A stretch of DNA of 35,842 nucleotides, taken from the NCBI RefSeq assembly GCF_023544715.1, contig NZ_JAMJEZ010000023.1, positions 1 to 35,842 of the forward strand, in the 5' to 3' direction. The stretch comes from Pseudomonas eutrophicaquae (GTDB lineage Bacteria > Pseudomonadota > Gammaproteobacteria > Pseudomonadales > Pseudomonadaceae). This document shows, piece by piece, positions 1 through 11,103 of the stretch (positions are counted from its first letter, which is position 1; the number at the start of each line of letters is the position of its first letter). The position numbers were made by a program, and so were the translations under genes. The notes beneath the pieces were generated by a model that was not told where the DNA came from, ran no database searches, and saw nothing but the letters and a program-made list of their open reading frames with translations.

Positions 1-270
1 CGCAGCCGGCCAGTGCACTGTCGGAGCTGCTGCCGCATTGCTGGAAACCGGCCGGGGCGTGATGCCCGGACGGTTACGGCGGGCAAGAGGCTGCTCGGCA
101 ACATCAAGTACAGCAGTCAGATCATCCTGCAGAGACATAAAAAAATCCGGAGCCTGTGAAGACTCCGGATTCTTGAGCTCACCGTCTGCCATGGCAAGCT
201 GCTCTTAAGTGAACAGCATTGCGCATTCAGCGGGTTTTTTCATGGCCATCGGCAACGCCTCTGGCGGGAG
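1..270. other. Window end with no confident gene
   Basis: No gene is recognised here. On the minus strand an open frame runs from an ATG at 192 to the window edge (64 codons). It begins MADGELKNPESSQ, continues through an inner ATG at 138 (MSLQDDLTAVLDVAEQ), and has a weak AAGAG upstream. Its third-position GC is only about 50%, below the neighbours, and it reads through a terminator-like hairpin, so it is not called a gene. On the plus strand a short frame ends with TGA at 58-60 and could be the tail of a gene lying mostly outside the window. Neither resembles a family I know. Confidence 0.3.
139..171 (-). terminator. Rho-independent terminator downstream of tRNA-Ile2
   Basis: A 9-bp perfect stem (AATCCGGAG at 144-152 pairing with CTCCGGATT at 163-171) has a 10-nt loop and, read on the minus strand, is followed by a run of seven T. 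It lies about 100 nt beyond the tRNA 3' end, so it probably ends the rpoD-tRNA transcript. Confidence 0.65.
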
Positions 271-347
<77 letters not shown>

Positions 348-362
348 TTGTAGCAGAAAGAC

Positions 363-2210
<1,848 letters not shown>

Positions 2211-2258
2211 GTTCACCCTATCCACTGAAGGTCTTGGCGGGCTAAAAAGAAGCCGCGG

Positions 2259-2264
2259 ATTATA
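2259..2264 (-). promoter_or_regulatory. Probable rpoD promoter -10 (TATAAT)
   Basis: On the minus strand, between dnaG and rpoD, a consensus TATAAT sits about 50 nt upstream of the rpoD ATG, followed by CCGCGGCTTC. No good -35 lies 16-18 nt upstream (GGCACC or similar), so the promoter may be weak or activator-assisted. It would give rpoD expression independent of dnaG. Confidence 0.5.
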
Positions 2265-2278
2265 CCCGCAACTGCCTC

Positions 2279-4162
2279 TCAGGTGCCAGATGGCCCTGCG
2301 TTGCTGCAGGCGATGCTGCGCTGCAGGAGTTCGCGAAGGTGCTGTTTTTCCGCGGCATCCAGTTCACTGTCGCGGGCCTTGCGCAGCAGGTTTTCCAGCT
2401 GACGCTCATGCTGGCGGATGGCCAGCCGGTTGATGGTGTCGAAGAACTGTTGCTCGAGGTTGTCGGCGCGGATCAGCCATTCCTTTTCCGCCAGGCCGCG
2501 CAGCAGGCGGCCCTGTTCGGTGCCATGCCAGCGCGCCAGCAGTTGCAGCGAATCCTGCTGCGGCTGCTTTTGCAGCGATTCGAGCAGGGCGACCAGCAGC
2601 TGGGCGTAGGTGTCATCCTCACCGGCCAGCTGGCGGGCGTCGGCGACCTTGCTGGCCAGCTGCGGATGGTGCAGCAGGGTGCGCAGGGCGCTGAGGGTCG
2701 GCGGCTCGACGCCATTGCCGCTTTTGGGTGCGCGGATCGACGGCGCCTCCCGCGGGCCGCGCCACTCGCTGCGTGGGCGTGGTGCGGCGGCCGCGCTCCA
2801 GCCATCGCCCGGCCAGGCTTCGGCGCTCTCGTAGCTGGCCGGCGGCGGGGTGGCCTCGCTGGCGCTCAGCGCCTGCAGGCTGTCGCCATCCAGGCCGCTC
2901 AGCTCGCTCAGGCGCTGGCGCATCAGGGCGCGCAGGTTGGCGCCGGGGATGCGCTCGATCAGCGGCGCGGCGAGGGTGGCCAGATGGGCCTTGCCTTCCA
3001 GCGTCGCTGGGTCGGCTTCTTCCATTAGCTGCTGGAAGAAGTAGTCGGTCAGCGGGCGCGCCTGTTGCTGCAGGCGGGCGCGGAACGCATCGGCGCCCTC
3101 GCGGCGTACTAGGCTGTCCGGGTCTTCGCCATCCGGCAGGAACAGAAAACGCGCCCGGCGCCCGTCCTGCAGACTGGGCAGGCAGGCTTCCAGCGCCCGC
3201 CAGGCGGCCTTGCGCCCGGCATTGTCGCCATCGAAACAGAACAGGATGCTCGGCACCAGGCGGAACAGGCGCTTGATGTGCTCCTCGCTGGTGGCAGTGC
3301 CCAAGGTGGCCACCGCATTGCGCAGGCCCTGCTGGGCGAGGGCGATGACGTCCATGTAGCCCTCGACCACCAGAATCTCGTCAAGATCGCGGTTGTGTTG
3401 ACGGGCTTCAAACAGGCCGTAGAGTTCCTGGCCTTTGTGGAATACCGGGGTTTCCGGTGAGTTCAGGTATTTGGGCTTGTCATCGCCCAGCACCCGGCCA
3501 CCGAAGGCAATTACCCGGCCGCGGCTGTCGCGGATCGGGAACATCACCCGGTCGCGGAAGCGGTCATAGCGCTTGCCGCTTTCGGCGTTCTCGATCAAGA
3601 GGCCCGCATCGATCAGCGCCTTCTGCTGCAGGCTGTCGCCGCCCAGATGCTTCATCAGGTTGTCCCAGCCGGGCGGCGCAAAGCCGAGGCCAAAGTCGCG
3701 GGCGATCACGCCGGAGAGGCCACGGCTTTTGAGGTACTCGACCGCCGCCGGGCGTGCGGGATGGCTTTTCAGCGCCTGGCGGTAGTAGTCGGCGGCGGCG
3801 GCCAGCAGCGGATAGAGGGGCGAATCGACCGGCTGGCGGGTTCGCTGGCCGGGGCGCGATTCCTCGCGGGGGACGTCAAGGCCGGCGCGCTTGGCCAGCT
3901 CCTCGACCGCTTGGGGGAAGTCTAGGTGGTCGTGGTCCATCAGAAAACCCAGCGCGTTGCCGCCGGCGCCGCAGCCAAAGCAGTAGTAGAACTGCTTGTC
4001 GGGGCTGACGCTGAACGAGGGGGTCTTTTCCTGGTGGAAGGGGCAGCAGGCGCTGTAGTTCTTGCCGGTCTTTTTCAGCTGCACGCGCGAGCCGACCACC
4101 TCGACGATGTCGGTGCGGCTGAGCAGGTCGTCGATGAAGCGTTGCGGAATCAGGCCGGCCAT
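2279..4162 (-). CDS. dnaG: DNA primase DnaG
   Basis: Synthesises RNA primers for Okazaki fragments and acts with the DnaB helicase at the replication fork. The 627-aa protein has the three expected parts. The CHC2 zinc-binding domain shows C40, H43, C61 and C64. The TOPRIM catalytic core includes VVEGYMDV (E267) and [12 protein letters not shown] (D311, D313). The helicase-interaction domain is C-terminal, after a Pro/Ala/Ser-rich linker near residues 430-480. The start is the ATG beginning [14 protein letters not shown]. It lies between rpsU, from which a terminator separates it, and rpoD. The yqeY-like gene that I recall between dnaG and rpsU in P. aeruginosa is absent here. Confidence 0.98.
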   Translation of the reverse strand: MAGLIPQRFIDDLLSRTDIVEVVGSRVQLKKTGKNYSACCPFHQEKTPSFSVSPDKQFYYCFGCGAGGNALGFLMDHDHLDFPQAVEELAKRAGLDVPREESRPGQRTRQPVDSPLYPLLAAAADYYRQALKSHPARPAAVEYLKSRGLSGVIARDFGLGFAPPGWDNLMKHLGGDSLQQKALIDAGLLIENAESGKRYDRFRDRVMFPIRDSRGRVIAFGGRVLGDDKPKYLNSPETPVFHKGQELYGLFEARQHNRDLDEILVVEGYMDVIALAQQGLRNAVATLGTATSEEHIKRLFRLVPSILFCFDGDNAGRKAAWRALEACLPSLQDGRRARFLFLPDGEDPDSLVRREGADAFRARLQQQARPLTDYFFQQLMEEADPATLEGKAHLATLAAPLIERIPGANLRALMRQRLSELSGLDGDSLQALSASEATPPPASYESAEAWPGDGWSAAAAPRPRSEWRGPREAPSIRAPKSGNGVEPPTLSALRTLLHHPQLASKVADARQLAGEDDTYAQLLVALLESLQKQPQQDSLQLLARWHGTEQGRLLRGLAEKEWLIRADNLEQQFFDTINRLAIRQHERQLENLLRKARDSELDAAEKQHLRELLQRSIACSNAGPSGT

Positions 4163-4244
4163 CGGATCAGGCTGCGCAGGTCGTGTGAGTGGGGGGAATT
4201 ATGGCACAGGGTGCTGGTATTGCCCGGCAGGGTGCAGAAAAACA

Positions 4245-4268
4245 AACACCCGGCCTGAGCCGGGTGTT
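4245..4268 (-). terminator. Terminator between rpsU and dnaG
   Basis: A perfect 10-bp stem (AACACCCGGC/GCCGGGTGTT, CTGA loop) is followed on the minus strand by TGTTTTT. It sits 30 nt after the rpsU stop and upstream of dnaG. In the E. coli rpsU-dnaG-rpoD operon an internal terminator in this position lowers primase synthesis relative to S21, and the same role is inferred here. Confidence 0.85.
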
Positions 4269-4298
4269 GGTGCGAAGCATGACTGACTGAGTGGGAAC

Positions 4299-4514
4299 TC
4301 AGTACAGACGCTCGCGACGACGCTGCTCGCGCTGCACTTTCTTGGCGTGACGCTTCACGGCAGCCGCGGCCTTACGCTTGCGCTCGGCGGTGGGCTTCTC
4401 GTAGAACTCACGGCTGCGCACGTCGGCCAGTACACCGGCCTTCTCGCAGGAGCGCTTGAAACGACGCAGGGCTACGTCGAAGGGTTCGTTCTCTTTAACT
4501 TTGACGGCGGGCAT
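4299..4514 (-). CDS. rpsU: 30S ribosomal protein S21
   Basis: Small basic ribosomal protein of the 30S platform, needed for efficient initiation. The 71-aa product starts [18 protein letters not shown] and ends in the Lys/Arg-rich tail [12 protein letters not shown], which is full length for S21. The open frame continues upstream of this ATG, but only this start matches the family. First gene of the minus-strand rpsU-dnaG-rpoD group and divergent from tsaD across about 240 bp. Confidence 0.98.
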   Translation of the reverse strand: MPAVKVKENEPFDVALRRFKRSCEKAGVLADVRSREFYEKPTAERKRKAAAAVKRHAKKVQREQRRRERLY

Positions 4515-4682
4515 CCAGGTCGTACCTTCACTGATTTCCGAGTATGAATGGTGCGATCCTGCTTCAAGGCTCTGGAGGCACCGGTTCTCAAGGGTTGCGG
4601 ATGTTACCCGCTCGACCGGCGGAATGCAAAGCCTGCGCGGGAAAAAGCGTCGGACGGTCAGTGTCCGGCGGGCGGCGAATGC

Positions 4683-4711
4683 TTGGAGCGAGCCGGGCGG
4701 GCGCTTATGAT
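4683..4711 (+). promoter_or_regulatory. Probable tsaD promoter
   Basis: TTGGAG (4683-4688), 17-nt spacer, TATGAT (4706-4711), placing the start of transcription about 38 nt upstream of the tsaD ATG. It lies in the divergent rpsU-tsaD region. The sequence after the -10 (GCGCGATTCTTTC) closely resembles that at the argC promoter. Confidence 0.5.
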
Positions 4712-4755
4712 GCGCGATTCTTTCCTCAACCGATAGCCAACGGGACAAGTTGCCG

Positions 4756-5781
4756 ATGCGAGTGCTGGGCCTGGAAACCTCCTGCGATGAAACCGGCGTG
4801 GCGCTGTATGACAGCGAGCGCGGCCTCCTGGGTGATGCACTGTTCAGCCAGATCGACCTGCACCGCGTCTACGGCGGTGTGGTGCCTGAGCTGGCCTCCC
4901 GCGATCACGTCAAGCGCATGCTGCCGCTGATCCGTCAGGTGCTGGCCGAGGCGGGCTGCAGCGGACATGAAGTCGATGCGGTGGCCTATACCGCCGGCCC
5001 CGGGCTGGTCGGTGCGCTGCTGGTCGGTGCTTCCTGCGCCCAGGCGCTGGCGCTGGCCTGGGGAGTGCCGGCGGTCGGTGTGCATCATATGGAGGGCCAC
5101 CTGCTGGCGCCGATGCTCGAGGACACGCCACCAGAATTTCCGTTCGTCGCCTTGCTGGTCTCCGGCGGCCACACCCAGCTGGTGCGGGTTGATGGCATCG
5201 GCCAGTATCAGCTGCTCGGTGAGTCGCTGGATGATGCCGCCGGTGAGGCCTTCGACAAGACCGCCAAGCTGATCGGCCTTGGCTATCCGGGTGGGCCGGA
5301 AATCGCTCGGCTGGCTGCTCAGGGAACGCCTGGGCGCTTCGTGTTCCCGCGGCCGATGATCGACCGGCCGGGCCTTGAGTTCAGCTTCAGCGGCCTCAAG
5401 ACCTTCGCCCTCAATACCTGGAAGCAGTGCGAGCGCGAGGGCGGCGATCTGGAGCAGGCGCGTGCCGACATCGCCTTGGCCTTCCAGCAGGCGGTGGTCG
5501 AGACGCTGACCATCAAGTGCCGCCGTGCCCTCAAGCAAACCGGCCTCAAGCGGCTGGTGATCGCCGGCGGGGTGAGTGCCAATCAGGCGCTGCGCGAGGC
5601 GCTGGAGAAGATGCTCGGCGAGCTGCGCGGCCAGGTGTTCTACGCTCGCCCGCGCTTTTGCACCGATAACGGCGCGATGATCGCCTATGCCGGCTGCCAG
5701 CGCCTGCTGGCCGGTCAGCACGAGGGGCCGGCGATCGGTGTGCAGCCACGCTGGTCGATGGAGAGCCTGCCGGCGATCTGA
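4756..5781 (+). CDS. tsaD: tRNA threonylcarbamoyladenosine transferase subunit TsaD
   Basis: Transfers the threonylcarbamoyl group from TC-AMP to A37 of ANN-decoding tRNAs, acting with TsaB, TsaE and TsaC. The 341-aa protein shows the family signature [12 protein letters not shown] at the N-terminus, the metal-binding [10 protein letters not shown] motif, VSGGHTQL, the SFSGLKT segment and a C-terminal DNGAMIA motif. I start at the ATG giving [12 protein letters not shown]. An in-frame TTG two codons earlier is possible but does not improve the ribosome site. Older annotations call this gene gcp. Single-gene unit, convergent with plsY. Confidence 0.97.
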   Translation: MRVLGLETSCDETGVALYDSERGLLGDALFSQIDLHRVYGGVVPELASRDHVKRMLPLIRQVLAEAGCSGHEVDAVAYTAGPGLVGALLVGASCAQALALAWGVPAVGVHHMEGHLLAPMLEDTPPEFPFVALLVSGGHTQLVRVDGIGQYQLLGESLDDAAGEAFDKTAKLIGLGYPGGPEIARLAAQGTPGRFVFPRPMIDRPGLEFSFSGLKTFALNTWKQCEREGGDLEQARADIALAFQQAVVETLTIKCRRALKQTGLKRLVIAGGVSANQALREALEKMLGELRGQVFYARPRFCTDNGAMIAYAGCQRLLAGQHEGPAIGVQPRWSMESLPAI

Positions 5782-5790
5782 GCGATGAAT

Positions 5791-6360
5791 TCAGAACGGT
5801 CGTTCCTGCCCGCTGCGCAGGTCGCGCAGGTTGCGCCGGTGCCGCCAGAGGATCAGCGCACACAGCGCAGTGACCGGCAGCAGCAGGGCCGGCTGCTGCC
5901 AGGCCAGCAGTGGCAGGGTCAGTGGGGTGGCAATCAGCGCCGCCAGCGAGCTGATGCGGGTCAGACTGAAGACCAGCAGCCAGACCGCCAGTGCCAGCAG
6001 GGCGGCCGGCCAGTAGACGCCGAGCAGCAGGCCCGCGGCGGTGGCCACGCCCTTGCCGCCGCGCAGCTGGAAGTACAGCGGGTAGCTGTGGCCGAGCACG
6101 GCCGCCAGCCCGATCCAGGCCTGCTGCTCGCCGGGCAGGCCCAGCTGGCGCGCCAGCAGGACCGGCAGCAGGCCTTTGCTCAGATCCCCCAAGAGGGTCA
6201 GCGCCGCCGCCCGGCGCCCGGCCAGGCGCAGCATATTGGTGGCCCCGGGATTGCCCGAGCCACCCAGCCGTGGATCACCGCTGCCCAGCCAGCGACCAAG
6301 CAGTACCGCAAAGGACAGCGAACCGAGCAGGTAGGCAAGCAGCGCCAGTAGCCAGGACAT
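5791..6360 (-). CDS. plsY: Acyl-phosphate glycerol-3-phosphate acyltransferase PlsY
   Basis: Inner-membrane enzyme that acylates glycerol-3-phosphate at sn-1 using acyl-phosphate made by PlsX, the first committed step of phospholipid synthesis. The 189-aa protein is mostly hydrophobic, with about five membrane segments. The conserved cytosolic motifs are [12 protein letters not shown] near residues 34-45, a second motif around [12 protein letters not shown], and [12 protein letters not shown] near 98-109. It is convergent with tsaD (9-nt gap) and divergent from folB. Confidence 0.96.
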   Translation of the reverse strand: MSWLLALLAYLLGSLSFAVLLGRWLGSGDPRLGGSGNPGATNMLRLAGRRAAALTLLGDLSKGLLPVLLARQLGLPGEQQAWIGLAAVLGHSYPLYFQLRGGKGVATAAGLLLGVYWPAALLALAVWLLVFSLTRISSLAALIATPLTLPLLAWQQPALLLPVTALCALILWRHRRNLRDLRSGQERPF

Positions 6361-6411
6361 GGGCGATTCCGGGGCGAGAAAGCCCTGATTCTAGACAGCC
6401 GAGAGGGTAGC

Positions 6412-6768
6412 GTGGACATAGTTTTCATCAATGGGCTTGAGGTCGATACCGTAATCGGTGTCTATGACTGGGAGCGTGGCATCCGCCAGTGCCTGACCCT
6501 GGATCTGCAGCTCGGTTGGGATATTCGCCCCTCGGCGGTGGGCGATGAGCTGGCGCTGACGCTCGACTATGCGGCGATCAGCGCGCGCATCCAGCAGTTT
6601 GCCGATGCCAGCGATTTCCAGCTGGTGGAGACCTTTGCCGAGCGGCTGGCGGCCTTGCTGATGGCGGAATTTTCCATCGCCTGGCTACGCCTGCGGGTCA
6701 CCAAGCCCGGTGCGGTGCCGGCGGCCCGTGGCGGGGTGGGCGTGGAGATCGAACGCGGATGCCGCTGA
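6412..6768 (+). CDS. folB: Dihydroneopterin aldolase FolB
   Basis: Cleaves 7,8-dihydroneopterin to 6-hydroxymethyl-7,8-dihydropterin and glycolaldehyde in folate synthesis. The 118-aa protein begins MDIVFINGLEVDTVIGVYDWERGIRQ from a GTG start preceded by GAGAGGG. It carries the catalytic Glu in the VYDWERG segment and the active-site Lys in RVTKPGAVP near the C-terminus. The last 10 nt overlap folK, the next enzyme in the pathway, so the two are very probably translationally coupled. Confidence 0.96.
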   Translation: MDIVFINGLEVDTVIGVYDWERGIRQCLTLDLQLGWDIRPSAVGDELALTLDYAAISARIQQFADASDFQLVETFAERLAALLMAEFSIAWLRLRVTKPGAVPAARGGVGVEIERGCR

Positions 6769-7298
6769 ACAGGGTGTTTCTCGGTCTGGGCAGCAATACC
6801 GAGCGCGAGCGGCATCTGCAGGCCGGACTGGATGCGCTGGCGGCGCTGCTGATCGATCTGCGCTGCTCGCCGGTGTTCGAGAGCGCGGCGGTGGGCGAGT
6901 GCAGCGGCTATTTCTACAACCTGACGGTCAGCGCCTGGACCGAGCTGCCGCTGGCTGAGCTGGATCGCCGCCTCAAGGCCATCGAGGCCGATAACGGCCG
7001 CTATGCAGGCGAGCAGTGCGGGCTGCCGCTGGACATTGATGTGCTGCTTTTCGAGCAGCTGGTCGGCGATTTCGATGGCTTGCAGCTGCCCCGCCCCGAG
7101 GTGCTGCACAACGCCTTCGTGCTCTGGCCGCTGGCCCTGCTGGCACCGAGCCTCTGTCACCCAGTGGATGGGCGCAGCTTTGCCCGGCTCTGGCAGGAGT
7201 CGGGGATCGCGCAGTCGCTGTGGCCGGTGCCCTTTGTCTGGCGCGGCCAGCAGCTGACGCCGCCGGCGCTCTGTCAGGCCTTTCCCGCGCCGCGCTGA
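6759..7298 (+). CDS. folK: 6-hydroxymethyl-7,8-dihydropterin pyrophosphokinase FolK
   Basis: Transfers pyrophosphate from ATP to 6-hydroxymethyl-dihydropterin, making the substrate of dihydropteroate synthase. The 179-aa protein opens with the family signature VFLGLGSNTERERHL and contains NLTVSAWT and the metal-binding PLDIDVLLF motif, followed by LPRPEVLHNAFVLWPLALLAP. It is a divergent folK paralogue of the kind found next to folB in pseudomonads, and a second folK elsewhere in the genome is possible. Its start lies inside the end of folB. Confidence 0.9.
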   Translation: MPLNRVFLGLGSNTERERHLQAGLDALAALLIDLRCSPVFESAAVGECSGYFYNLTVSAWTELPLAELDRRLKAIEADNGRYAGEQCGLPLDIDVLLFEQLVGDFDGLQLPRPEVLHNAFVLWPLALLAPSLCHPVDGRSFARLWQESGIAQSLWPVPFVWRGQQLTPPALCQAFPAPR

Positions 7299-7349
7299 GT
7301 CCTCGTTAGGGTGACGCAATCGCGCGCCCGGTGATCGCGGTCTGGCTGC

Positions 7350-8585
7350 TCAGGGGGCCGAACGCTGCGCCTGGCGAAACGCCGTGAGGGCTGCCAGACG
7401 CGCAGCCTTGAGCGCTTCACCCAGCGCCGCGCCCTTGAAGCCCTGCGCCAGCAACGGCTGCACCGCAACGCCGCGTGCCACGTCAGCCGCCCGGCGCAGG
7501 TAGTCAGCCTGCGGATAGGCGCGCGACTCCAGCCCGAGGCGGCCGCGGGCATCCATCTCGCAGGCCGCGACGAACTGGGCAAAGCGCTCGGGACGGCGGT
7601 ACAGATCAAGGTGCTGGAACAGGCGGGCCAAGGTCTCGGCGCGCAGCTCCAGCGCGCGGTGGCTGTGGGTGTGGTATTCGCCGACCAGCAGCGCCAGTTC
7701 GGCGCAGTCGCGCGGGACCTTGCAGCGGTTGTTGACCGCCCCAATCAAGCGCAGGCCGCGCGTCTCATGGGCAATGTGCTGCGGCCAGTGCCGCGGGTCG
7801 GTCAGACCCTTGCCCAGATCGTGCAGCAGGCAGGCCCAGCGCACGCTCAGCGGCTGGTCATGCACGGCGCACTGCTGCAGCACCCGCAGCACATGCTCGC
7901 CGGTGTCGATCTCCGGGTGATGCTGGGGCGTCTGCGGTACGCCGAACAGCGCGGCGACCTCCGGCAGCAGCGCCGCCAGCGCGCCGCATTCGTGCAGCAC
8001 ACGGATGAACAGGTCCGGGCGCGGCTCCATCAGCGCGCGCTCGATTTCCTTCCAGACCCGCTCGGCACTGAGATCAGCCAGCTCGCCCGAGGCGGCGATC
8101 TCGCTCATCAGCGCCTGGGTTTCTGGGGCGATGCCAAAGCCCAGCGGGGCGTAGCGTGCGGCAAAGCGCGCCACCCGCAGCACCCGCAGCGGATCTTCGG
8201 CAAACGCCGGGGAAACATGGCGCAGCACCCGTGCCGCCAGATCGCGCTGCCCGCCGTAGGGGTCGATGATGTGCCCCTCGGCATCCTCGGCCATCGCATT
8301 GATGGTCAGGTCGCGGCGGATCAGGTCTTCCTCAAGGGTCACCTCGGGACTGGCATGGAAGGTGAAGCCGCCATAGCCGCGCCCGCTTTTTCGCTCGGTG
8401 CGCGCCAGGGCGTATTCCTCCCCGGTGAGCGGGTGCAGGAACACCGGAAAGTCCGCCCCGACCGGGCGAAAGCCCTGGACGGCCAGCGCTTCGGCGCTGC
8501 TGCCGACCACCACCCAGTCGGTTTCCGTCACCGCCCGGCCGAGCAGGCGATCGCGTACCGCGCCACCGACCTTGTAGATCTGCAT
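7350..8585 (-). CDS. cca: Multifunctional CCA-adding tRNA nucleotidyltransferase
   Basis: Adds or repairs the 3' CCA of tRNA. The 411-aa protein aligns from end to end with E. coli Cca (412 aa). It opens [17 protein letters not shown], has the nucleotidyltransferase segment ETDWVVVG, the [10 protein letters not shown] motif and the [22 protein letters not shown] core. The C-terminal HD phosphohydrolase domain has [10 protein letters not shown], which in the family gives 2'-phosphodiesterase and phosphatase activity. It is the last gene of the long minus-strand run and starts 9 nt after the glpE stop. Confidence 0.97.
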   Translation of the reverse strand: MQIYKVGGAVRDRLLGRAVTETDWVVVGSSAEALAVQGFRPVGADFPVFLHPLTGEEYALARTERKSGRGYGGFTFHASPEVTLEEDLIRRDLTINAMAEDAEGHIIDPYGGQRDLAARVLRHVSPAFAEDPLRVLRVARFAARYAPLGFGIAPETQALMSEIAASGELADLSAERVWKEIERALMEPRPDLFIRVLHECGALAALLPEVAALFGVPQTPQHHPEIDTGEHVLRVLQQCAVHDQPLSVRWACLLHDLGKGLTDPRHWPQHIAHETRGLRLIGAVNNRCKVPRDCAELALLVGEYHTHSHRALELRAETLARLFQHLDLYRRPERFAQFVAACEMDARGRLGLESRAYPQADYLRRAADVARGVAVQPLLAQGFKGAALGEALKAARLAALTAFRQAQRSAP

Positions 8586-8594
8586 GGCGCCTGC

Positions 8595-8927
8595 TCAGTC
8601 GTCGAGGGCGCGGCGCTCGACCCGCTCCGGGTAGAGGCTGCGCCACAGTTCGAAACCGCCGTCCAGGCTGTACACCTCGCTGAACCCCTGATGGGCCAGG
8701 TACGCGGCAGCACTCTGGCTGGAGTTGCCGTGGTAGCAGACCACCACCAGCGGCACCTCGAAGTCGGCGGCGGCGATGAAGCTGGCCAGCGAGTGATTGT
8801 CCAGGTGCTGCGAGCCGCGCACGTGGCCCATGGCGAAGCTGTGCGGGTCGCGGATATCGACCAGCACCGCGCCGTTTTCGGCCAGCTGCAGCGCGGTGGC
8901 GGGGTCGATGCGTTTGAAGTCGCTCAT
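8595..8927 (-). CDS. glpE: Thiosulfate sulfurtransferase GlpE (single-domain rhodanese)
   Basis: Transfers sulfane sulfur from thiosulfate to cyanide or thiol acceptors such as thioredoxin. The 110-aa protein is one rhodanese domain, with [16 protein letters not shown] near residues 24-39 and the active-site loop CYHGNSS, where the Cys carries the persulfide. The length matches E. coli GlpE (108 aa). It follows apaH after 3 nt. There is no glp regulon gene nearby, so the name reflects homology only. Confidence 0.94.
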   Translation of the reverse strand: MSDFKRIDPATALQLAENGAVLVDIRDPHSFAMGHVRGSQHLDNHSLASFIAAADFEVPLVVVCYHGNSSQSAAAYLAHQGFSEVYSLDGGFELWRSLYPERVERRALDD

Positions 8928-8930
8928 GGC

Positions 8931-9752
8931 TCAGGAAACCTTTTGACAGTGGCAGGTATGACGGATGCCGCGATCGACATCCAGCAGGGTCAGGGCGCCG
9001 CCCCACACGCACCCCGAATCCAGCGCCTCAACGCCAGGCTCGCTGCACTGGCCCTGCAGGGCCGCCCAGTGGCCGAACAGGATGCGCTCACCGCGCATCT
9101 TGCGTTCGGGATGGCTGAACCAGGGGGCATAGCCTTTGGGCGCACTGCCCAGGCCTTCCTTGCTCTTGAGGTCCAGACGTCCGTCGGCGGTGCAAAAGCG
9201 CATGCGCGTGAAGTAGTTGGTGATGGTGCGCAGGCGTGTCACGCCGCGCAGGCGGCTGTTCCATTGGCTGGGCTCGTTGCCGTACATGCCATCGAGAAAG
9301 GGCAGCAGCAGGGCATCATCGCGTAGTGCGGCCTCGACCTCGGCAGCCCGCTTGCGAGCCTTTTTCAGCGACCACTGCGGCGGGATGCCGGCATGCACCA
9401 GGGTAATCTGCCGCTCGGCATCGTGGTGCAGCAGCGGGCAGTGCCGCAGCCAGTCGAGCAGGTCGTCACAGTCCGGCGCGTCGAGGATTTCCTGCAGGGT
9501 GTCGCCCTTTTTCAGCCGCTCGATATTGTGCGCGACGGCCAGCAGGTGCAGGTCATGGTTGCCCAGCACCGCGGTCAGCGAGTCACGCATGGCGAACAGA
9601 AAGCGCAGGGTCTCCAGCGACTGCGGGCCGCGGTTGACCAGATCACCGACCAGCCACAGATGATCGTGGGCCGGGTCAAAATTCACCCGCTCCAGCAGGC
9701 ACTGGAGCGGTTCGAGGCAACCTTGCAGATCACCGACGGCGTACAGCGTCAT
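8931..9752 (-). CDS. apaH: Bis(5'-nucleosyl)-tetraphosphatase ApaH
   Basis: Symmetrically hydrolyses Ap4A to two ADP and can decap Np4-capped RNA. The 273-aa protein has the phosphoesterase metal motifs [16 protein letters not shown] and GNHDLHLLA. The frame is open for about 220 nt further upstream inside apaG, but the true start is [12 protein letters not shown], one base after the apaG stop. The apaG-apaH pairing next to ksgA is widely conserved. Confidence 0.97.
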   Translation of the reverse strand: MTLYAVGDLQGCLEPLQCLLERVNFDPAHDHLWLVGDLVNRGPQSLETLRFLFAMRDSLTAVLGNHDLHLLAVAHNIERLKKGDTLQEILDAPDCDDLLDWLRHCPLLHHDAERQITLVHAGIPPQWSLKKARKRAAEVEAALRDDALLLPFLDGMYGNEPSQWNSRLRGVTRLRTITNYFTRMRFCTADGRLDLKSKEGLGSAPKGYAPWFSHPERKMRGERILFGHWAALQGQCSEPGVEALDSGCVWGGALTLLDVDRGIRHTCHCQKVS

Positions 9753-9753
9753 C

Positions 9754-10137
9754 TCAGTGCAGGGCTCCGGGGACGGCCAGACGGAAGGCGCGGATCGGCG
9801 CATCAAAGTCGTGACCATCCTCGGCACGCATCTGGAAACTGCCTTGCATGCTGCCGACCGGCGTGGCCAGCAGGCAGCCGCTGGTGTAGGTGTGGCTCTC
9901 GCCGGGGGCAAGGGTCGGCTGCTCACCGACCACGCCGGCGCCGCGCACTTCCTGCACCTTGGCGTTGCCATCGGTGATGATCCAGTGGCGGCTGAGCAGC
10001 TGCGCGGTGACCGCGCCGTTATTGACGAGGGTCACCGTGTAGGCGAAGGCATAGCGATCCTGCTCCGGGCGTGACTGCTCGGGCAGGTGGCGGGAGACGA
10101 TGCTGACGTCGATCTGGTAACGCGGGTCTGTGGACAT
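9754..10137 (-). CDS. apaG: ApaG domain protein (Co2+/Mg2+ efflux protein ApaG)
   Basis: A 127-aa protein made of one ApaG/FN3-like beta-sandwich domain, beginning [18 protein letters not shown], with the conserved segments [15 protein letters not shown] and [17 protein letters not shown]. The molecular role is uncertain: it has been linked to cobalt resistance and magnesium efflux in enterobacteria, and the domain occurs in eukaryotic F-box proteins. It sits between ksgA and apaH in a conserved order. Confidence 0.95.
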   Translation of the reverse strand: MSTDPRYQIDVSIVSRHLPEQSRPEQDRYAFAYTVTLVNNGAVTAQLLSRHWIITDGNAKVQEVRGAGVVGEQPTLAPGESHTYTSGCLLATPVGSMQGSFQMRAEDGHDFDAPIRAFRLAVPGALH

Positions 10138-10172
10138 CGGACGATCCGGCAGGCAAGGAAATTCGGAAAGGC

Positions 10173-10979
10173 TCAGGCGCTGGCCTGAGCGTCGGCCAGC
10201 TGGTCGGCCAGACGCACGAAGGCGGCCAGATCCAGCTGTTCGGGGCGCAGGCTGCCGTCCACGCCGGCGGCTTCGATCTGCTCGGCCGACAGCAGCTGCC
10301 TGAGGGTATTGCGCAGGGTCTTGCGGCGCTGGTTGAACGCCTCGCGCACCACCCGTTCGAGCAGGCGATGGTCGCGGGCCGGATGCGGCAGCTCAGCGTG
10401 CGGCACCAGGCGGACGATGGCCGAATCGACCTTCGGCGGCGGATTGAAGGCACCCGGCCCGACGTTGAACAGATGCTCCACGCGGCAGAAGTACTGCACC
10501 ATGATCGACAGCCGCCCCCAGTCGCCGCCACCCGGCGTGGCGGCCAGGCGCTCGACCACCTCCTTCTGCAGCATGAAGTGCATGTCCTCGATGATCGAAG
10601 CATGTGCCAGCAGATGGAAGATCAGCGGCGTGGAGATGTTGTAGGGCAGGTTGCCGACCACCCGCAGCTTCTCGCCGGGGCTCACCAGCGTGGCGAAGTC
10701 GAACTTCATGGCATCGCCCTGGTGCAGGGTGAAGCGCGGCTCAAGGCCAAAGCGCAGCTTGAGCAGCGGGATCAGGTCCTGATCCAGCTCGATCACGTCC
10801 AGCTGCGCGCCACTGCCCAGCAGGCCTTCGGTCAGCGCCCCCTGGCCCGGGCCGATTTCCAGCAGACGCTGGCCGGGACGGGCATGGATGGCGCGCAGGA
10901 TGCGGTGGATGACGCCGGCATCGTGCAGGAAGTTCTGGCCGAAGCGCTTGCGCGCACGGTGCTGGTACAGCTCGGACAT
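10173..10979 (-). CDS. rsmA: 16S rRNA (A1518/A1519-N6)-dimethyltransferase RsmA/KsgA
   Basis: Dimethylates two adjacent adenines in helix 45 of 16S rRNA late in 30S assembly; loss gives kasugamycin resistance. The 268-aa protein shows [11 protein letters not shown] at the N-terminus, the SAM-binding [15 protein letters not shown], and the catalytic [15 protein letters not shown]. The start [11 protein letters not shown] follows a GGAG site. The 124-nt gap after pdxA contains an extended -10 on the minus strand (TGG TAAACT, 11034-11042), so it may also be transcribed separately from pdxA. Confidence 0.98.
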   Translation of the reverse strand: MSELYQHRARKRFGQNFLHDAGVIHRILRAIHARPGQRLLEIGPGQGALTEGLLGSGAQLDVIELDQDLIPLLKLRFGLEPRFTLHQGDAMKFDFATLVSPGEKLRVVGNLPYNISTPLIFHLLAHASIIEDMHFMLQKEVVERLAATPGGGDWGRLSIMVQYFCRVEHLFNVGPGAFNPPPKVDSAIVRLVPHAELPHPARDHRLLERVVREAFNQRRKTLRNTLRQLLSAEQIEAAGVDGSLRPEQLDLAAFVRLADQLADAQASA

Positions 10980-11033
10980 GGGGCGGCTCCAAGCTCCGGG
11001 CCCAAGACCCCGAGCGAATACAGAAAGGGCGGC

Positions 11034-11042
11034 AGTTTACCA
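11034..11042 (-). promoter_or_regulatory. Possible ksgA extended -10 promoter
   Basis: On the minus strand TGG directly precedes TAAACT, 55-60 nt upstream of the ksgA ATG. No clear -35 is visible, as is common for extended -10 promoters. It is the only promoter-like element in the 124-nt pdxA-ksgA gap. Confidence 0.3.
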
Positions 11043-11103
11043 GTGAAACGCGCCAGGGTGCGGGGGGATGCGCGGCAGCGGAGCGGGTGCGGCTCAGGCG
11101 ATT

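Noticed and set aside
4515-4748. A longer S21 reading frame with about 78 extra N-terminal residues
   Set aside because: The extension has no similarity to S21, which begins MPAVKV at 4514 and is 71 aa in the family.
9753-9971. A 5' extension of apaH inside apaG
   Set aside because: The family start [12 protein letters not shown] lies just after the apaG stop, and the extension is the shadow of apaG.
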